In this document: one piece after another, positions 43,424-50,539 of the stretch
How the letters are laid out: each line of letters starts with the position of its first letter
How positions within the stretch are numbered: the first letter of the stretch is position 1
Assembly: GCF_002217925.1 (NCBI RefSeq)
Contig: NZ_BCMF01000004.1
Location: forward strand, 1 to 64,000
Origin: Secundilactobacillus mixtipabuli
Lineage (GTDB): Bacteria > Bacillota > Bacilli > Lactobacillales > Lactobacillaceae
Direction of reading: 5' to 3'
Length of the DNA stretch: 64,000 nucleotides
The notes under the pieces: generated by a model
Database searches by the model: none
What the model was told of the DNA's origin: nothing
The model's input: the letters and a program-made list of their open reading frames with translations, nothing else
Translations under genes and position numbers: made by a program

Positions 43424-43564
43424 CCAAGCCGCTCTTACTGATGCGGTTTGAACAACATGTTCAATACACGTGTCTTGCCGGTTACTTTATCAAATGAGTG
43501 ACGCTGCATGACTAACCTTGCACGTCGCCCGCTTTAGACGACTGCTGTGAGGGGTCGTCTTTTT
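43424..43564 (+). promoter_or_regulatory. Transcription attenuator of the trpXYZ-type operon
   Basis: Mutually exclusive pairings are visible. Hairpin 1: CAAGCCGC 43425-43432 with GCGGTTTG 43443-43450. Alternative stem: GTAACC 43420-43425 with GGTTAC 43480-43485. Anti-antiterminator: GACGcTGCA 43500-43508 with TGCACGTC 43519-43526. Antiterminator: GCAcGTCG 43520-43527 with CGACTGC 43539-43545. Terminator: AGACGAC 43536-43542 with GTCGTCT 43554-43560, then TTTT. No T-box core (GGTGG-N-ACCGCG) is present. Confidence 0.7.
43536..43564 (+). terminator. Conditional terminator upstream of trpX
   Basis: 7-bp G/C-containing stem AGACGAC / GTCGTCT with an 11-nt loop and five Us, 40 nt before the trpX start. 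Its left arm overlaps the antiterminator strand 43539-43545. Confidence 0.75.
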
Positions 43565-43603
43565 AGTTTAATTTATTCTACATTTAGATAGGGGAATCGA
43601 ATC

Positions 43604-44599
43604 ATGAAGCGACTATATGCACTAATCGCTATTATTGTTATCTTTCTTGGTTTTGCCTTCGTTGACGAAGGTGGAACCGGTAAACCAGCAAAAGTCGCCA
43701 AACCGACCGTTGGTATTTTACAGCTCATGTCTCACCCAGCTTTAGATGCGATCCATCACGGAATCGTCCACGGACTGGCGGAAGAGGGCTATCATTCTGG
43801 CAAGAACATCAAAATCGATTTTCAAAACGCTCAAAATGATCAAAGTAACCTGATGACCATGAGTAACCGTTTTGTTAACGAAGATGCGGACGCTACCATT
43901 GGAATCGCGACACCTTCAGCTCAAGCTTTAGCAAACGCAACTTCCAAGATCCCCATCGTTTTAGGGGCAGTCACTGACCCTCAAGGTGCTGGGCTCGTTA
44001 AGAACAACCAGCGACCAGGACACAATATTACAGGGGTTTCAGACCAGGCACCGCTAAAAGAACAGCTTGGCTTGATCAAGCAAGTTATGCCTAACATGAA
44101 GACACTGGGAATCTTCTACACTTCTAGTGATGACTCAGCATCCGCACAGTATAAGCAATTCAAACAGCTATGCAAACAAGAAAACATCACGTTAAAAGCT
44201 TATTCCATTTCCAACACCAATGACGTCGATCAGGTTTCACAGCAAATGGTTCAAACCGTTGACGCCGTTTACGTCCCAACGGATAACACCGTTGCTTCTG
44301 CGATGCAGACCTTGGTAAAAAATTCTAACGCAGCCAAAGTTCCCGTTTTCCCTGCTGTAGACACCATGGTTAAGAGCGGTGGCTTAGCAACCTACAGTAT
44401 TAACCAATATAAGTTGGGCGTACTGACGGGGAAAATGACGGCGGATATCTTAAAGGGTAAAAAGCCCGCTACAACACCGGTGAAGTTCATTCGCCATGGT
44501 GATTTAATTTTAAACATGAAACAAGCTCATCGACTTGGGATCACCTTCCCTAGCTCACTGGTTAAAGAAGCTCAAAAGAAGGGGGAAATCATCAAATGA
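43604..44599 (+). CDS. trpX: ABC transporter substrate-binding protein, TrpX-type
   Basis: 331 aa of the ABC_sub_bind family. An N-terminal hydrophobic segment (YALIAIIVIFLGFAFV) lacks a lipobox Cys, so it is either cleaved or anchored by this helix. The body has VGILQLMSHPALDAIHHGIVHGL, GIATPSAQALAN, VLGAVTDPQGAGLV and FPAVDTMVKSGGLATYSINQYKLG, all typical. Members of this family in Firmicutes are predicted tryptophan importers because their operons are commonly Trp-regulated. AGGGGA precedes the ATG. Its stop overlaps the permease start (ATGA). Confidence 0.88.
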   Translation: MKRLYALIAIIVIFLGFAFVDEGGTGKPAKVAKPTVGILQLMSHPALDAIHHGIVHGLAEEGYHSGKNIKIDFQNAQNDQSNLMTMSNRFVNEDADATIGIATPSAQALANATSKIPIVLGAVTDPQGAGLVKNNQRPGHNITGVSDQAPLKEQLGLIKQVMPNMKTLGIFYTSSDDSASAQYKQFKQLCKQENITLKAYSISNTNDVDQVSQQMVQTVDAVYVPTDNTVASAMQTLVKNSNAAKVPVFPAVDTMVKSGGLATYSINQYKLGVLTGKMTADILKGKKPATTPVKFIRHGDLILNMKQAHRLGITFPSSLVKEAQKKGEIIK

Positions 44600-45504
44600 C
44601 ATTTGGATTAGGCGTTTCAGCCATCGGTCAAGGCCTGTTATGGGCCACCCTTGGTTTAGGATTATTCCTAACCTTTAGAATCTTAGACTTCCCTGATATG
44701 ACGGTTGAAGGAACCTTCCCAATGGGAGCTGCTGCTTGTGTTGCTGCAATCAATCACGGGATCAATCCCATTTGGGCCACCTTGATTGCCATCGGGGTCG
44801 GCATGCTGTGCGGTTTAGCGACTGGGTTGCTTTACACTAAAGGGCGTATTCCGATTTTATTAGCCGGGATTTTAGTCATGACGGCGGCTTATTCAGTTAA
44901 CCTGCGAATTATGCACGGCCGTTCCAACTTAACGTTGTTAGATAAGCCTTCGCTATTAAAACTGCCTATTTTTGCACACACGCCAATGTACTTTGACAGT
45001 GTGTTCCTAGGCTTTACCGTTATCGTCATTTTGACACTGGTCTTGATTTACTTCCTGCAAACTGATCTTGGCCAAGCCTTCATCGCTACTGGTGATAACG
45101 AAAAAATGGCTCGGTCATTGGGAATCGAAACCGATAACATGAAAATCATGGGACTGATGGTCTCCAATGGGGTGATTGGCTTAGGCGGTGCTTTAGTTGC
45201 TCAAAACGACGGTTACGCCGACGTCAACATGGGGATCGGGGTCATCGTTATTGCCTTAGCTTCCATCATCATCGGTGAAGTGGCTTTCGGCGAATTAACA
45301 ATGAACCAGCGATTAGTTGCCGTGACTTTAGGGTCAATTCTCTACCGCTTTGTTCTGCTGGTCGTTTTGAGACTGGGCTTCAATACCAACGATTTGAAGC
45401 TGTTCTCTTCAGTTGTCTTGGCTCTGTGCATGATGGTACCCGTCTTCAGAGACATGTTCGACTTAAAGCGCGTTTGGAAACGGGGGATCACAACTCATGA
45501 CTAA
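44596..45504 (+). CDS. trpY: ABC transporter permease, TrpY-type
   Basis: 302 aa, about eight hydrophobic segments, BPD_transp_2 family (branched-chain-like permease). It has LTFRILDFPDMTVEGTFPMGAA and the coupling region TGDNEKMARSLGIETDNMKIMGLMVSNG. Overlaps trpX by four bases and trpZ by eight, so the three are translationally coupled. Confidence 0.9.
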   Translation: MTFGLGVSAIGQGLLWATLGLGLFLTFRILDFPDMTVEGTFPMGAAACVAAINHGINPIWATLIAIGVGMLCGLATGLLYTKGRIPILLAGILVMTAAYSVNLRIMHGRSNLTLLDKPSLLKLPIFAHTPMYFDSVFLGFTVIVILTLVLIYFLQTDLGQAFIATGDNEKMARSLGIETDNMKIMGLMVSNGVIGLGGALVAQNDGYADVNMGIGVIVIALASIIIGEVAFGELTMNQRLVAVTLGSILYRFVLLVVLRLGFNTNDLKLFSSVVLALCMMVPVFRDMFDLKRVWKRGITTHD

Positions 45505-46270
45505 ACCAATATTAGAATTACGCCACGTTGTTACAAAAGTTAACCGGAATACTCCGGAAGAATTAACCTTACTGAAAGACTTAAACCTGACCATCAACGA
45601 AGGCGACTTCATTACGATTTTGGGTTCTAATGGTGCTGGGAAGTCAACCTTGTTCAACACTATCGCTGGTAATCTGACAATTGATGCCGGTGAGATCCTG
45701 CTGCGCGGTGAACACATCGAAAACGAATCTGAGGAACGCCGGACCCGCTTTTTAAGCCGGGTTTTCCAAGATCCTAAATTAGGCACCGCTCCCCGGATGA
45801 CCGTGGCCGAAAATCTGTTATTAGCGACTAAGCGTGGTGAACACCGTCACCTTACCCCTCGCCACCTTAAACAGCACATGGCCGACTTTAAAGAAATGAC
45901 CAGCGGCATGGGCAACGGCTTAGACGAACGGTTACAGACGCCAACTGGCAGCCTCTCTGGCGGTCAGCGACAAGCCTTAAGCTTCTTGATGGCCACCCTG
46001 AAAAAGCCGGACATCTTACTTCTTGATGAACACACAGCGGCGTTGGATCCAAAGACCTCGCAGGAACTAATGACTGCAACTAACGAGCGCATCATGGCTC
46101 AAAACTTGACCTGCTTAATGATCACCCATCATTTGGATGACGCTTTGAAGTATGGTAACCGGTTAGTTGTCATTAGTGATGGCAAGATCACTTACGACGT
46201 GTCTGGCGCAGAAAAACAGCAATTAACCCAGGAAAAACTATACAGTTTCTTTTCAGACTTACAGGATTAA
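45497..46270 (+). CDS. trpZ: ABC transporter ATPase, TrpZ-type
   Basis: 257 aa. Walker A GSNGAGKST, signature LSGGQRQALSFLMA, Walker B ILLLDEHTAALDP (Glu then His, the variant usual in this family), H-loop MITHHLDDALKYG. Powers the TrpXY importer. Last gene of the operon, followed by a strong terminator. Confidence 0.92.
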   Translation: MTKPILELRHVVTKVNRNTPEELTLLKDLNLTINEGDFITILGSNGAGKSTLFNTIAGNLTIDAGEILLRGEHIENESEERRTRFLSRVFQDPKLGTAPRMTVAENLLLATKRGEHRHLTPRHLKQHMADFKEMTSGMGNGLDERLQTPTGSLSGGQRQALSFLMATLKKPDILLLDEHTAALDPKTSQELMTATNERIMAQNLTCLMITHHLDDALKYGNRLVVISDGKITYDVSGAEKQQLTQEKLYSFFSDLQD

Positions 46271-46285
46271 CAACCTATTTGATTA

Positions 46286-46330
46286 GCCAAAAGGCGCATG
46301 AACAAGTAAATGTTCATGCGCCTTTTTGGC
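46286..46330. terminator. Bidirectional terminator after trpZ
   Basis: Stem of about 19 bp GCCAAAAGGCGCATGAACA / TGTTCATGCGCC-T5-GGC between convergent genes. Confidence 0.9.
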
Positions 46331-46343
46331 GATTCATTTTAGA

Positions 46344-47210
46344 TTACAGCTTTTCATACAATTTAATCAGGCCCTGAGTGCCGTCATCACCAAGGCCCTT
46401 TTCATCAACCATCGTCTCGTAAAGCTGCTTGGCAAGCTTAGTTGCAGGTAGGTCTAGTTTCATTTTGTCCGCCTCATCAAGGGCAATGCGCAGGTCCTTG
46501 AGGAAGTGCTTAGCAAAGAAGCCAGGCGTGTAGTCACCCTTTAGGATTCTGGGCGCGTAATTATCCATGCTCCAGTTATCAGCACCGCCGCTGCTAAGCG
46601 TGTCTAAGACATCAGTCATATTCAAACCGGCATGCTGGGCATAAACCATCATTTCAACGGTCCCCGTCATTGTGCCGGCAATCATGATTTGATTAGCCAT
46701 TTTAGTATGCTGCCCCTTACCAGCAGGACCGAATAAATGAACCTTCTGACCGACCAGTTCAAACAAGGGTTTCACTGCATCATAGGTAGCCTGATCACCG
46801 CCGACCATCACCGTTAACGTGGCATTCTTCGCACCAACGTCACCACCCGAAACGGGCGCATCCAGTGCGTGAGCCTTCAACGCTTCTGCTCTCGCTGCAA
46901 TTTTCTCAGCTAACGTTGGCGTACTAGTGGTCATATCAACAACGGTTTTACCCGCAGATAAGGCACTAAAAATACCCTGTTTACCGAAGTAGATGTCCTC
47001 CACATCGGTTGGGTAACCAACCATGGAGAAAATGATGTCTGATTGCTGAGCCACTTCAGCTGGTGTGCCTGCCCATGTCGCTCCCTTGGCGATTAAGGCA
47101 TCCGTCTTTGCTTTTGTCCGGTTGTAAACAACTAACTCATAACCAGCATCAAGTAAGTGTGCTGCAATCGCACCACCCATGACACCAGTACCGATAAAGC
47201 CTAATTTCAT
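46344..47210 (-). CDS. NAD(P)-dependent beta-hydroxyacid dehydrogenase (3-hydroxyisobutyrate dehydrogenase family)
   Basis: 288 aa. N-terminal Rossmann GFIGTGVMGGAIAAHLLDAGY, substrate-site DAPVSGGDVGAKNATLTVMVGG and catalytic Lys in GKGQHTKMANQ are all present. Related enzymes reduce tartronate semialdehyde or oxidise 3-hydroxyisobutyrate; the substrate here is unknown. Third in a minus-strand cluster terC, trxA, dehydrogenase, 12 nt after trxA. Confidence 0.92.
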   Translation of the reverse strand: MKLGFIGTGVMGGAIAAHLLDAGYELVVYNRTKAKTDALIAKGATWAGTPAEVAQQSDIIFSMVGYPTDVEDIYFGKQGIFSALSAGKTVVDMTTSTPTLAEKIAARAEALKAHALDAPVSGGDVGAKNATLTVMVGGDQATYDAVKPLFELVGQKVHLFGPAGKGQHTKMANQIMIAGTMTGTVEMMVYAQHAGLNMTDVLDTLSSGGADNWSMDNYAPRILKGDYTPGFFAKHFLKDLRIALDEADKMKLDLPATKLAKQLYETMVDEKGLGDDGTQGLIKLYEKL

Positions 47211-47222
47211 TTGAAAAGCCCC

Positions 47223-47543
47223 CTAATTGGTTGCTAGTTTTTTATCAAGATACTTTGCTAATTTTTCCTTCGGGTAAACGCCGGTGACCTTTTCAACGGC
47301 TTTCCCATCTCGGAAAAGAACCAGACTTGGAATGCTCATGACTTTATAGTTCATCGCCAAATCCTGGTTATTTTCAACGTTCAATTTGCCAAACTTGATC
47401 CGGTCACCATACGTGGTTTCAAGCTGTTCGAGGACTGGATCCATCATCTTACAAGGGGCGCACCAGTCGGCCCAGAAATCAACAAGAACTAACCCCGAAG
47501 CAGTTTCTGTCGCTAAATTATCCTTTGTTATTGTGACTGCCAT
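47223..47543 (-). CDS. trxA: Thioredoxin
   Basis: 106 aa single thioredoxin fold. The active site is W-C-A-P-C-K (Cys28, Cys31), with Ala replacing the usual Gly, a variant common in lactobacilli. The conserved cis-Pro is in SIPSLVLF. Reduces cytosolic disulfides. Its start lies inside the 3' end of terC, a 26-nt overlap in a different frame, with GGGGAGG ten nt upstream, so translation is tied to terC. The ferredoxin-NADP-type flavoprotein at 59.5 kb is not its normal reductase. Confidence 0.95.
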   Translation of the reverse strand: MAVTITKDNLATETASGLVLVDFWADWCAPCKMMDPVLEQLETTYGDRIKFGKLNVENNQDLAMNYKVMSIPSLVLFRDGKAVEKVTGVYPKEKLAKYLDKKLATN

Positions 47544-48285
47544 CTGCTGTTTGCCTCCCCTTTCTTCTCAAAAAATGAATGATCAATGTGATAACCACCG
47601 CAGCTAAAACGATCAGGCCAAAGCCAGCGGCAGGAATTTCAATGTCAATGACTGGAATACTGATAAAGAGTTTCACCGCAATTAGTCCAATCAATCCGTA
47701 AGCCATGGGTTCAAGCTCGGGAATGATCCGCATCAGCCTCATGATCAGTTCGGCAACCCCACGCATGGCAAGAATCCCAATCATCCCACCAATCAACACA
47801 ATCACTGGATTGGGTGAAATGGCGAGTGAAGCTAGAACCGAATCAATTGAGAAAACAATATCCATCAGTTCAATTTGAATGACCACCGACCAAAATAACG
47901 GAATATGCCGCTTCTTATCGGAAACTAATTTGCGCGTATGCTTAACACGAGATTTAGAGAAATACTGAAGGGTCAAAAAGAGTAAATACCCGGCTCCCAG
48001 AACCTTAATTTCCCAGAAATTAATCAGATAAACACCCATCCCAATAATCAGGAAGCGAAAAATATAGGCCCCCCAAATACCATAGAATAGCGATTTTTCA
48101 CGTAGTTCCTTGGTTGGCAGCGCCTGTGTCTGGGCCGCTAATACCACCGCGTTATCCACTGAAAGCAGACACTCAATCAGAACTAATGAAAAGATGACCA
48201 GCCAGTCACTTCCAGAGCTGATAACCGTTTCCCAATTATGCAGGCTAAAAAAGGGCCCATAAAGTTTTCCAATCAGATCAAACAA
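47518..48285 (-). CDS. TerC family integral membrane protein
   Basis: 255 aa with about seven membrane helices. TerC signatures ECLLSVDNAVVLA and ELMDIVFSIDSVLA each carry the conserved membrane Asp residues. TerC-type proteins are metal-linked (Mn efflux or metallation of exported enzymes) and confer tellurite resistance in some hosts. The C-terminus is His/Lys-rich (RRKGRQTADGSHNNKG) and overlaps trxA. Confidence 0.93.
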   Translation of the reverse strand: MFDLIGKLYGPFFSLHNWETVISSGSDWLVIFSLVLIECLLSVDNAVVLAAQTQALPTKELREKSLFYGIWGAYIFRFLIIGMGVYLINFWEIKVLGAGYLLFLTLQYFSKSRVKHTRKLVSDKKRHIPLFWSVVIQIELMDIVFSIDSVLASLAISPNPVIVLIGGMIGILAMRGVAELIMRLMRIIPELEPMAYGLIGLIAVKLFISIPVIDIEIPAAGFGLIVLAAVVITLIIHFLRRKGRQTADGSHNNKG

Positions 48286-48371
48286 TTCCGCGCAACTCTC
48301 CCCTCGTTATCTTCACAATCGTATCATACAAAAACCAATTCGCGGTATCAAGTAGGATGGACCACCAATTT

Positions 48372-48998
48372 TTAGTAACCATCAAACCGGTTTAAGGTAT
48401 AAGTATTAATGACGTTGATTAATTTTTTGGCGTAAGTTGGATCAGTTGCGTAGCCATTTTGCTGCAAAAGCTTCGCCGCCGTTCGATAGTTCGTCACGTG
48501 AGGTGGCAAAAACTGCTGGGCAACCACTTGGTCATGGTCTAAGATGGCTGCTTTAAGGTTCGGATAAACGCGGAAGTTAGCGTTGATCCGCTCCTCCTTA
48601 CCATTAATGTACTCATTTGTTGGAAAGGACCGCGTGTGCCCATTATAGCTACCCTTGATGCCAAACGGGTTATTGGCCTCTTGATAGAGCTGGGAGTGCC
48701 CCCAATTCGATTCAACAATGGCTTGAGCAATCACAATGCTAGGCAAAACCTGATGATTAGCCTGATACACGTTGACCGCTGGCTGTGCCACCGAATTAAT
48801 AAATCGGTGTTGCTGGCGCTGCTCAGGCGTTTCTGTATTCGCCGGCTGGCTCGTTTGCACTTGCCGGTCAGCAATGACCTGATTCATCACATAACGAACG
48901 CCCATGCCACCGCCAATTACTAATAGTGCTAACAGAAAGATGATCGTTGCCACACCCTGTGAGTTATTCTTTTTTGTACGGCGTTTTTTCTTGGCCAA
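48372..48998 (-). CDS. Membrane-anchored glucosaminidase (GH73-like peptidoglycan hydrolase)
   Basis: About 208 aa. A Lys/Arg-rich N-terminus (AKKKRRTKKN) and one membrane helix (ATIIFLLALLVIGGGMGVRYV) anchor it, with a glucosaminidase domain at residues of about 70-208. The catalytic Glu lies in IAQAIVESNWGHS, followed by NNPFGIKG and a Tyr-rich C-terminus. It would trim glycan strands. The TTG at 48998 has GGAG nine nt upstream; the ATG at 49013 lies inside that site. Confidence 0.9.
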   Translation of the reverse strand: MAKKKRRTKKNNSQGVATIIFLLALLVIGGGMGVRYVMNQVIADRQVQTSQPANTETPEQRQQHRFINSVAQPAVNVYQANHQVLPSIVIAQAIVESNWGHSQLYQEANNPFGIKGSYNGHTRSFPTNEYINGKEERINANFRVYPNLKAAILDHDQVVAQQFLPPHVTNYRTAAKLLQQNGYATDPTYAKKLINVINTYTLNRFDGY

Positions 48999-49082
48999 AA
49001 AATGTGTCTCCATTCATCAAAATAATTATGACTCTAAAATTAGTTTAACATGCGATTGTCTTGACTAAGAATTAATAATTGA

Positions 49083-50060
49083 TTAATTTAAACTGACTGT
49101 CTGTAATTCATCAGCAACCTGATAAATCACCGGCTCAGTTCGTTCAAGCATTGCTTTGGTTAACTGCAGTTTAACCGTTCCCAATCGATTATAAGACTCG
49201 TAATAATAGGAAAGCGAATCCGTGACTGTAGCAGCACGATAAATCGAATAGTTCTGCTGGTAAGCTCGACTTTTCGGCACACAAACGCCGTTTAATAGAT
49301 GCCACATACTGATGATTCCTTCTGTCTCATTGGCAGGCTGATCTGTGCGTTCTTTATAGTAAGCAGCTCGAATAAAACGTGAACCCGGTGTGTAAGATCC
49401 AGCTGGTACTTTTTTCCCTGAAAAACTGCCAGTAGTCACTCTTGGCGTATTCAACGGGACTTCACCAGCCTCAAATGCGGGCGTAAACGTCATGTAATCT
49501 CTTAATTGGCTAAGTTGGCGTTCAAAATTATGGGCGTTGGTCAGGATACCCAACGGATTCTCGTAGATTTTAAGCGGTCTTGCCGAAGTCTCAATGGCAA
49601 CGATCCGGCCAGTTGCATCAGAAGCAACATAGTGTAGCTCAGGATAGCCATAAGTTTTAAAGGCGTGCTCACCGCTCATTAACTGAATTTCATGGATGTG
49701 AGCTTCAATGTCCGCAATCGATTTGTAGTGCCCTAACAGGTATAACGGCAACTCAAATGGTGCAATCGAGTGCTTATTTAAGTCAGGCTGCTGGTCAAAG
49801 ATAGCCCCATTAGTAAAGGTCAGTTTCTGGACACTCAAGCCAAACTCGTTGATGCCATCCGAAATATCAATTTCATCATCGTGAGGCCGGCCACTGCCAA
49901 TAATGGCATACTTGTTTTGATAACCCTGGTTGTCATAAACGGAACGCCATTGAAACTGCCGAGGCACGAAGACCGGGCCAGCACCCAAGGTGTGCCAATC
50001 CATCGTTCGGCCTAACACATGAGTCCCATCCAAGGCAATTTGGTAGATACTCGTACACAT
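49083..50060 (-). CDS. Choloylglycine hydrolase family protein (linear amide C-N hydrolase)
   Basis: 325 aa N-terminal nucleophile hydrolase: Cys2 becomes the catalytic residue after Met removal, with Arg18 and Asp21 in LGRTMDWH, an Asn in LTNAHNF and an Arg in PGSRFIRAAYY. The family covers bile salt hydrolase, penicillin V acylase and N-acyl-homoserine-lactone acylases. The loops are not the classic lactobacillar BSH ones (for example TNAHNF rather than TNNP), so substrate is uncertain. Operon with an 85-aa protein 4 nt upstream. Confidence 0.9.
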   Translation of the reverse strand: MCTSIYQIALDGTHVLGRTMDWHTLGAGPVFVPRQFQWRSVYDNQGYQNKYAIIGSGRPHDDEIDISDGINEFGLSVQKLTFTNGAIFDQQPDLNKHSIAPFELPLYLLGHYKSIADIEAHIHEIQLMSGEHAFKTYGYPELHYVASDATGRIVAIETSARPLKIYENPLGILTNAHNFERQLSQLRDYMTFTPAFEAGEVPLNTPRVTTGSFSGKKVPAGSYTPGSRFIRAAYYKERTDQPANETEGIISMWHLLNGVCVPKSRAYQQNYSIYRAATVTDSLSYYYESYNRLGTVKLQLTKAMLERTEPVIYQVADELQTVSLN

Positions 50061-50064
50061 ATTG

Positions 50065-50316
50065 TCACCGCTCCTTTGATTGACTGAGCTTTTTTAAAGT
50101 TTGTTCAAACTGTTCATCGATTTGTTTTTGACTTTTTAAAGAGATTTGTTTTGTCGACTGCGCTTTGGCAAGAATTGGTTCCGCCACCTTTAAATAGGTA
50201 AACAAAACTTCGCTAACATCTAAATGATAATCGCCAGCTAATTGTTTCGCAATCGAAAAACGCTGATTTGTATTTAATCCGGCATAGGGACTTTGATATT
50301 GATTCGACACATTCAC
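50065..50316 (-). CDS. Small uncharacterised protein
   Basis: About 83 aa, soluble, predicted mainly helical and Lys/Gln-rich at the C-terminus (LKSQKQIDEQFEQTLKKLSQSKER). AGLNTNQRFSIAKQLAGDYHLDVSEVLFTYLK may form a small DNA- or protein-binding helical bundle; no family recognised. A GTG start is likely, because AAGGG lies five nt before the GTG at 50316; GTGs at 50322 and 50310 are alternatives. Directly precedes the choloylglycine-hydrolase family gene, so it may control or accompany it. Confidence 0.7.
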   Translation of the reverse strand: MNVSNQYQSPYAGLNTNQRFSIAKQLAGDYHLDVSEVLFTYLKVAEPILAKAQSTKQISLKSQKQIDEQFEQTLKKLSQSKER

Positions 50317-50539
50317 TGCCACCCTTCATTTAAAGAAACCTAATTATAAGCAAACTTTGACCGAAATAATAGTATTTTGAATTCAATTTCAGTTTGTTAA
50401 CGTTTTCCGTTAAAAATAAGCGCTTAATTGTTAAATATTTCATTTTTAGGAATTGAAATACAAACCCCTATCGGCTATGTTAGTATAGTAGTTATAGTTA
50501 TGCGCCTTTGAGGCGACATTTTAAGGGAGATATTATTCA

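Noticed and set aside
43350-43570. T-box riboswitch for the trpXYZ-type operon
   Set aside because: The conserved GGTGG-N-ACCGCG antiterminator bulge sequence is absent on this strand, and a translated leader peptide with its own hairpins explains the region better.
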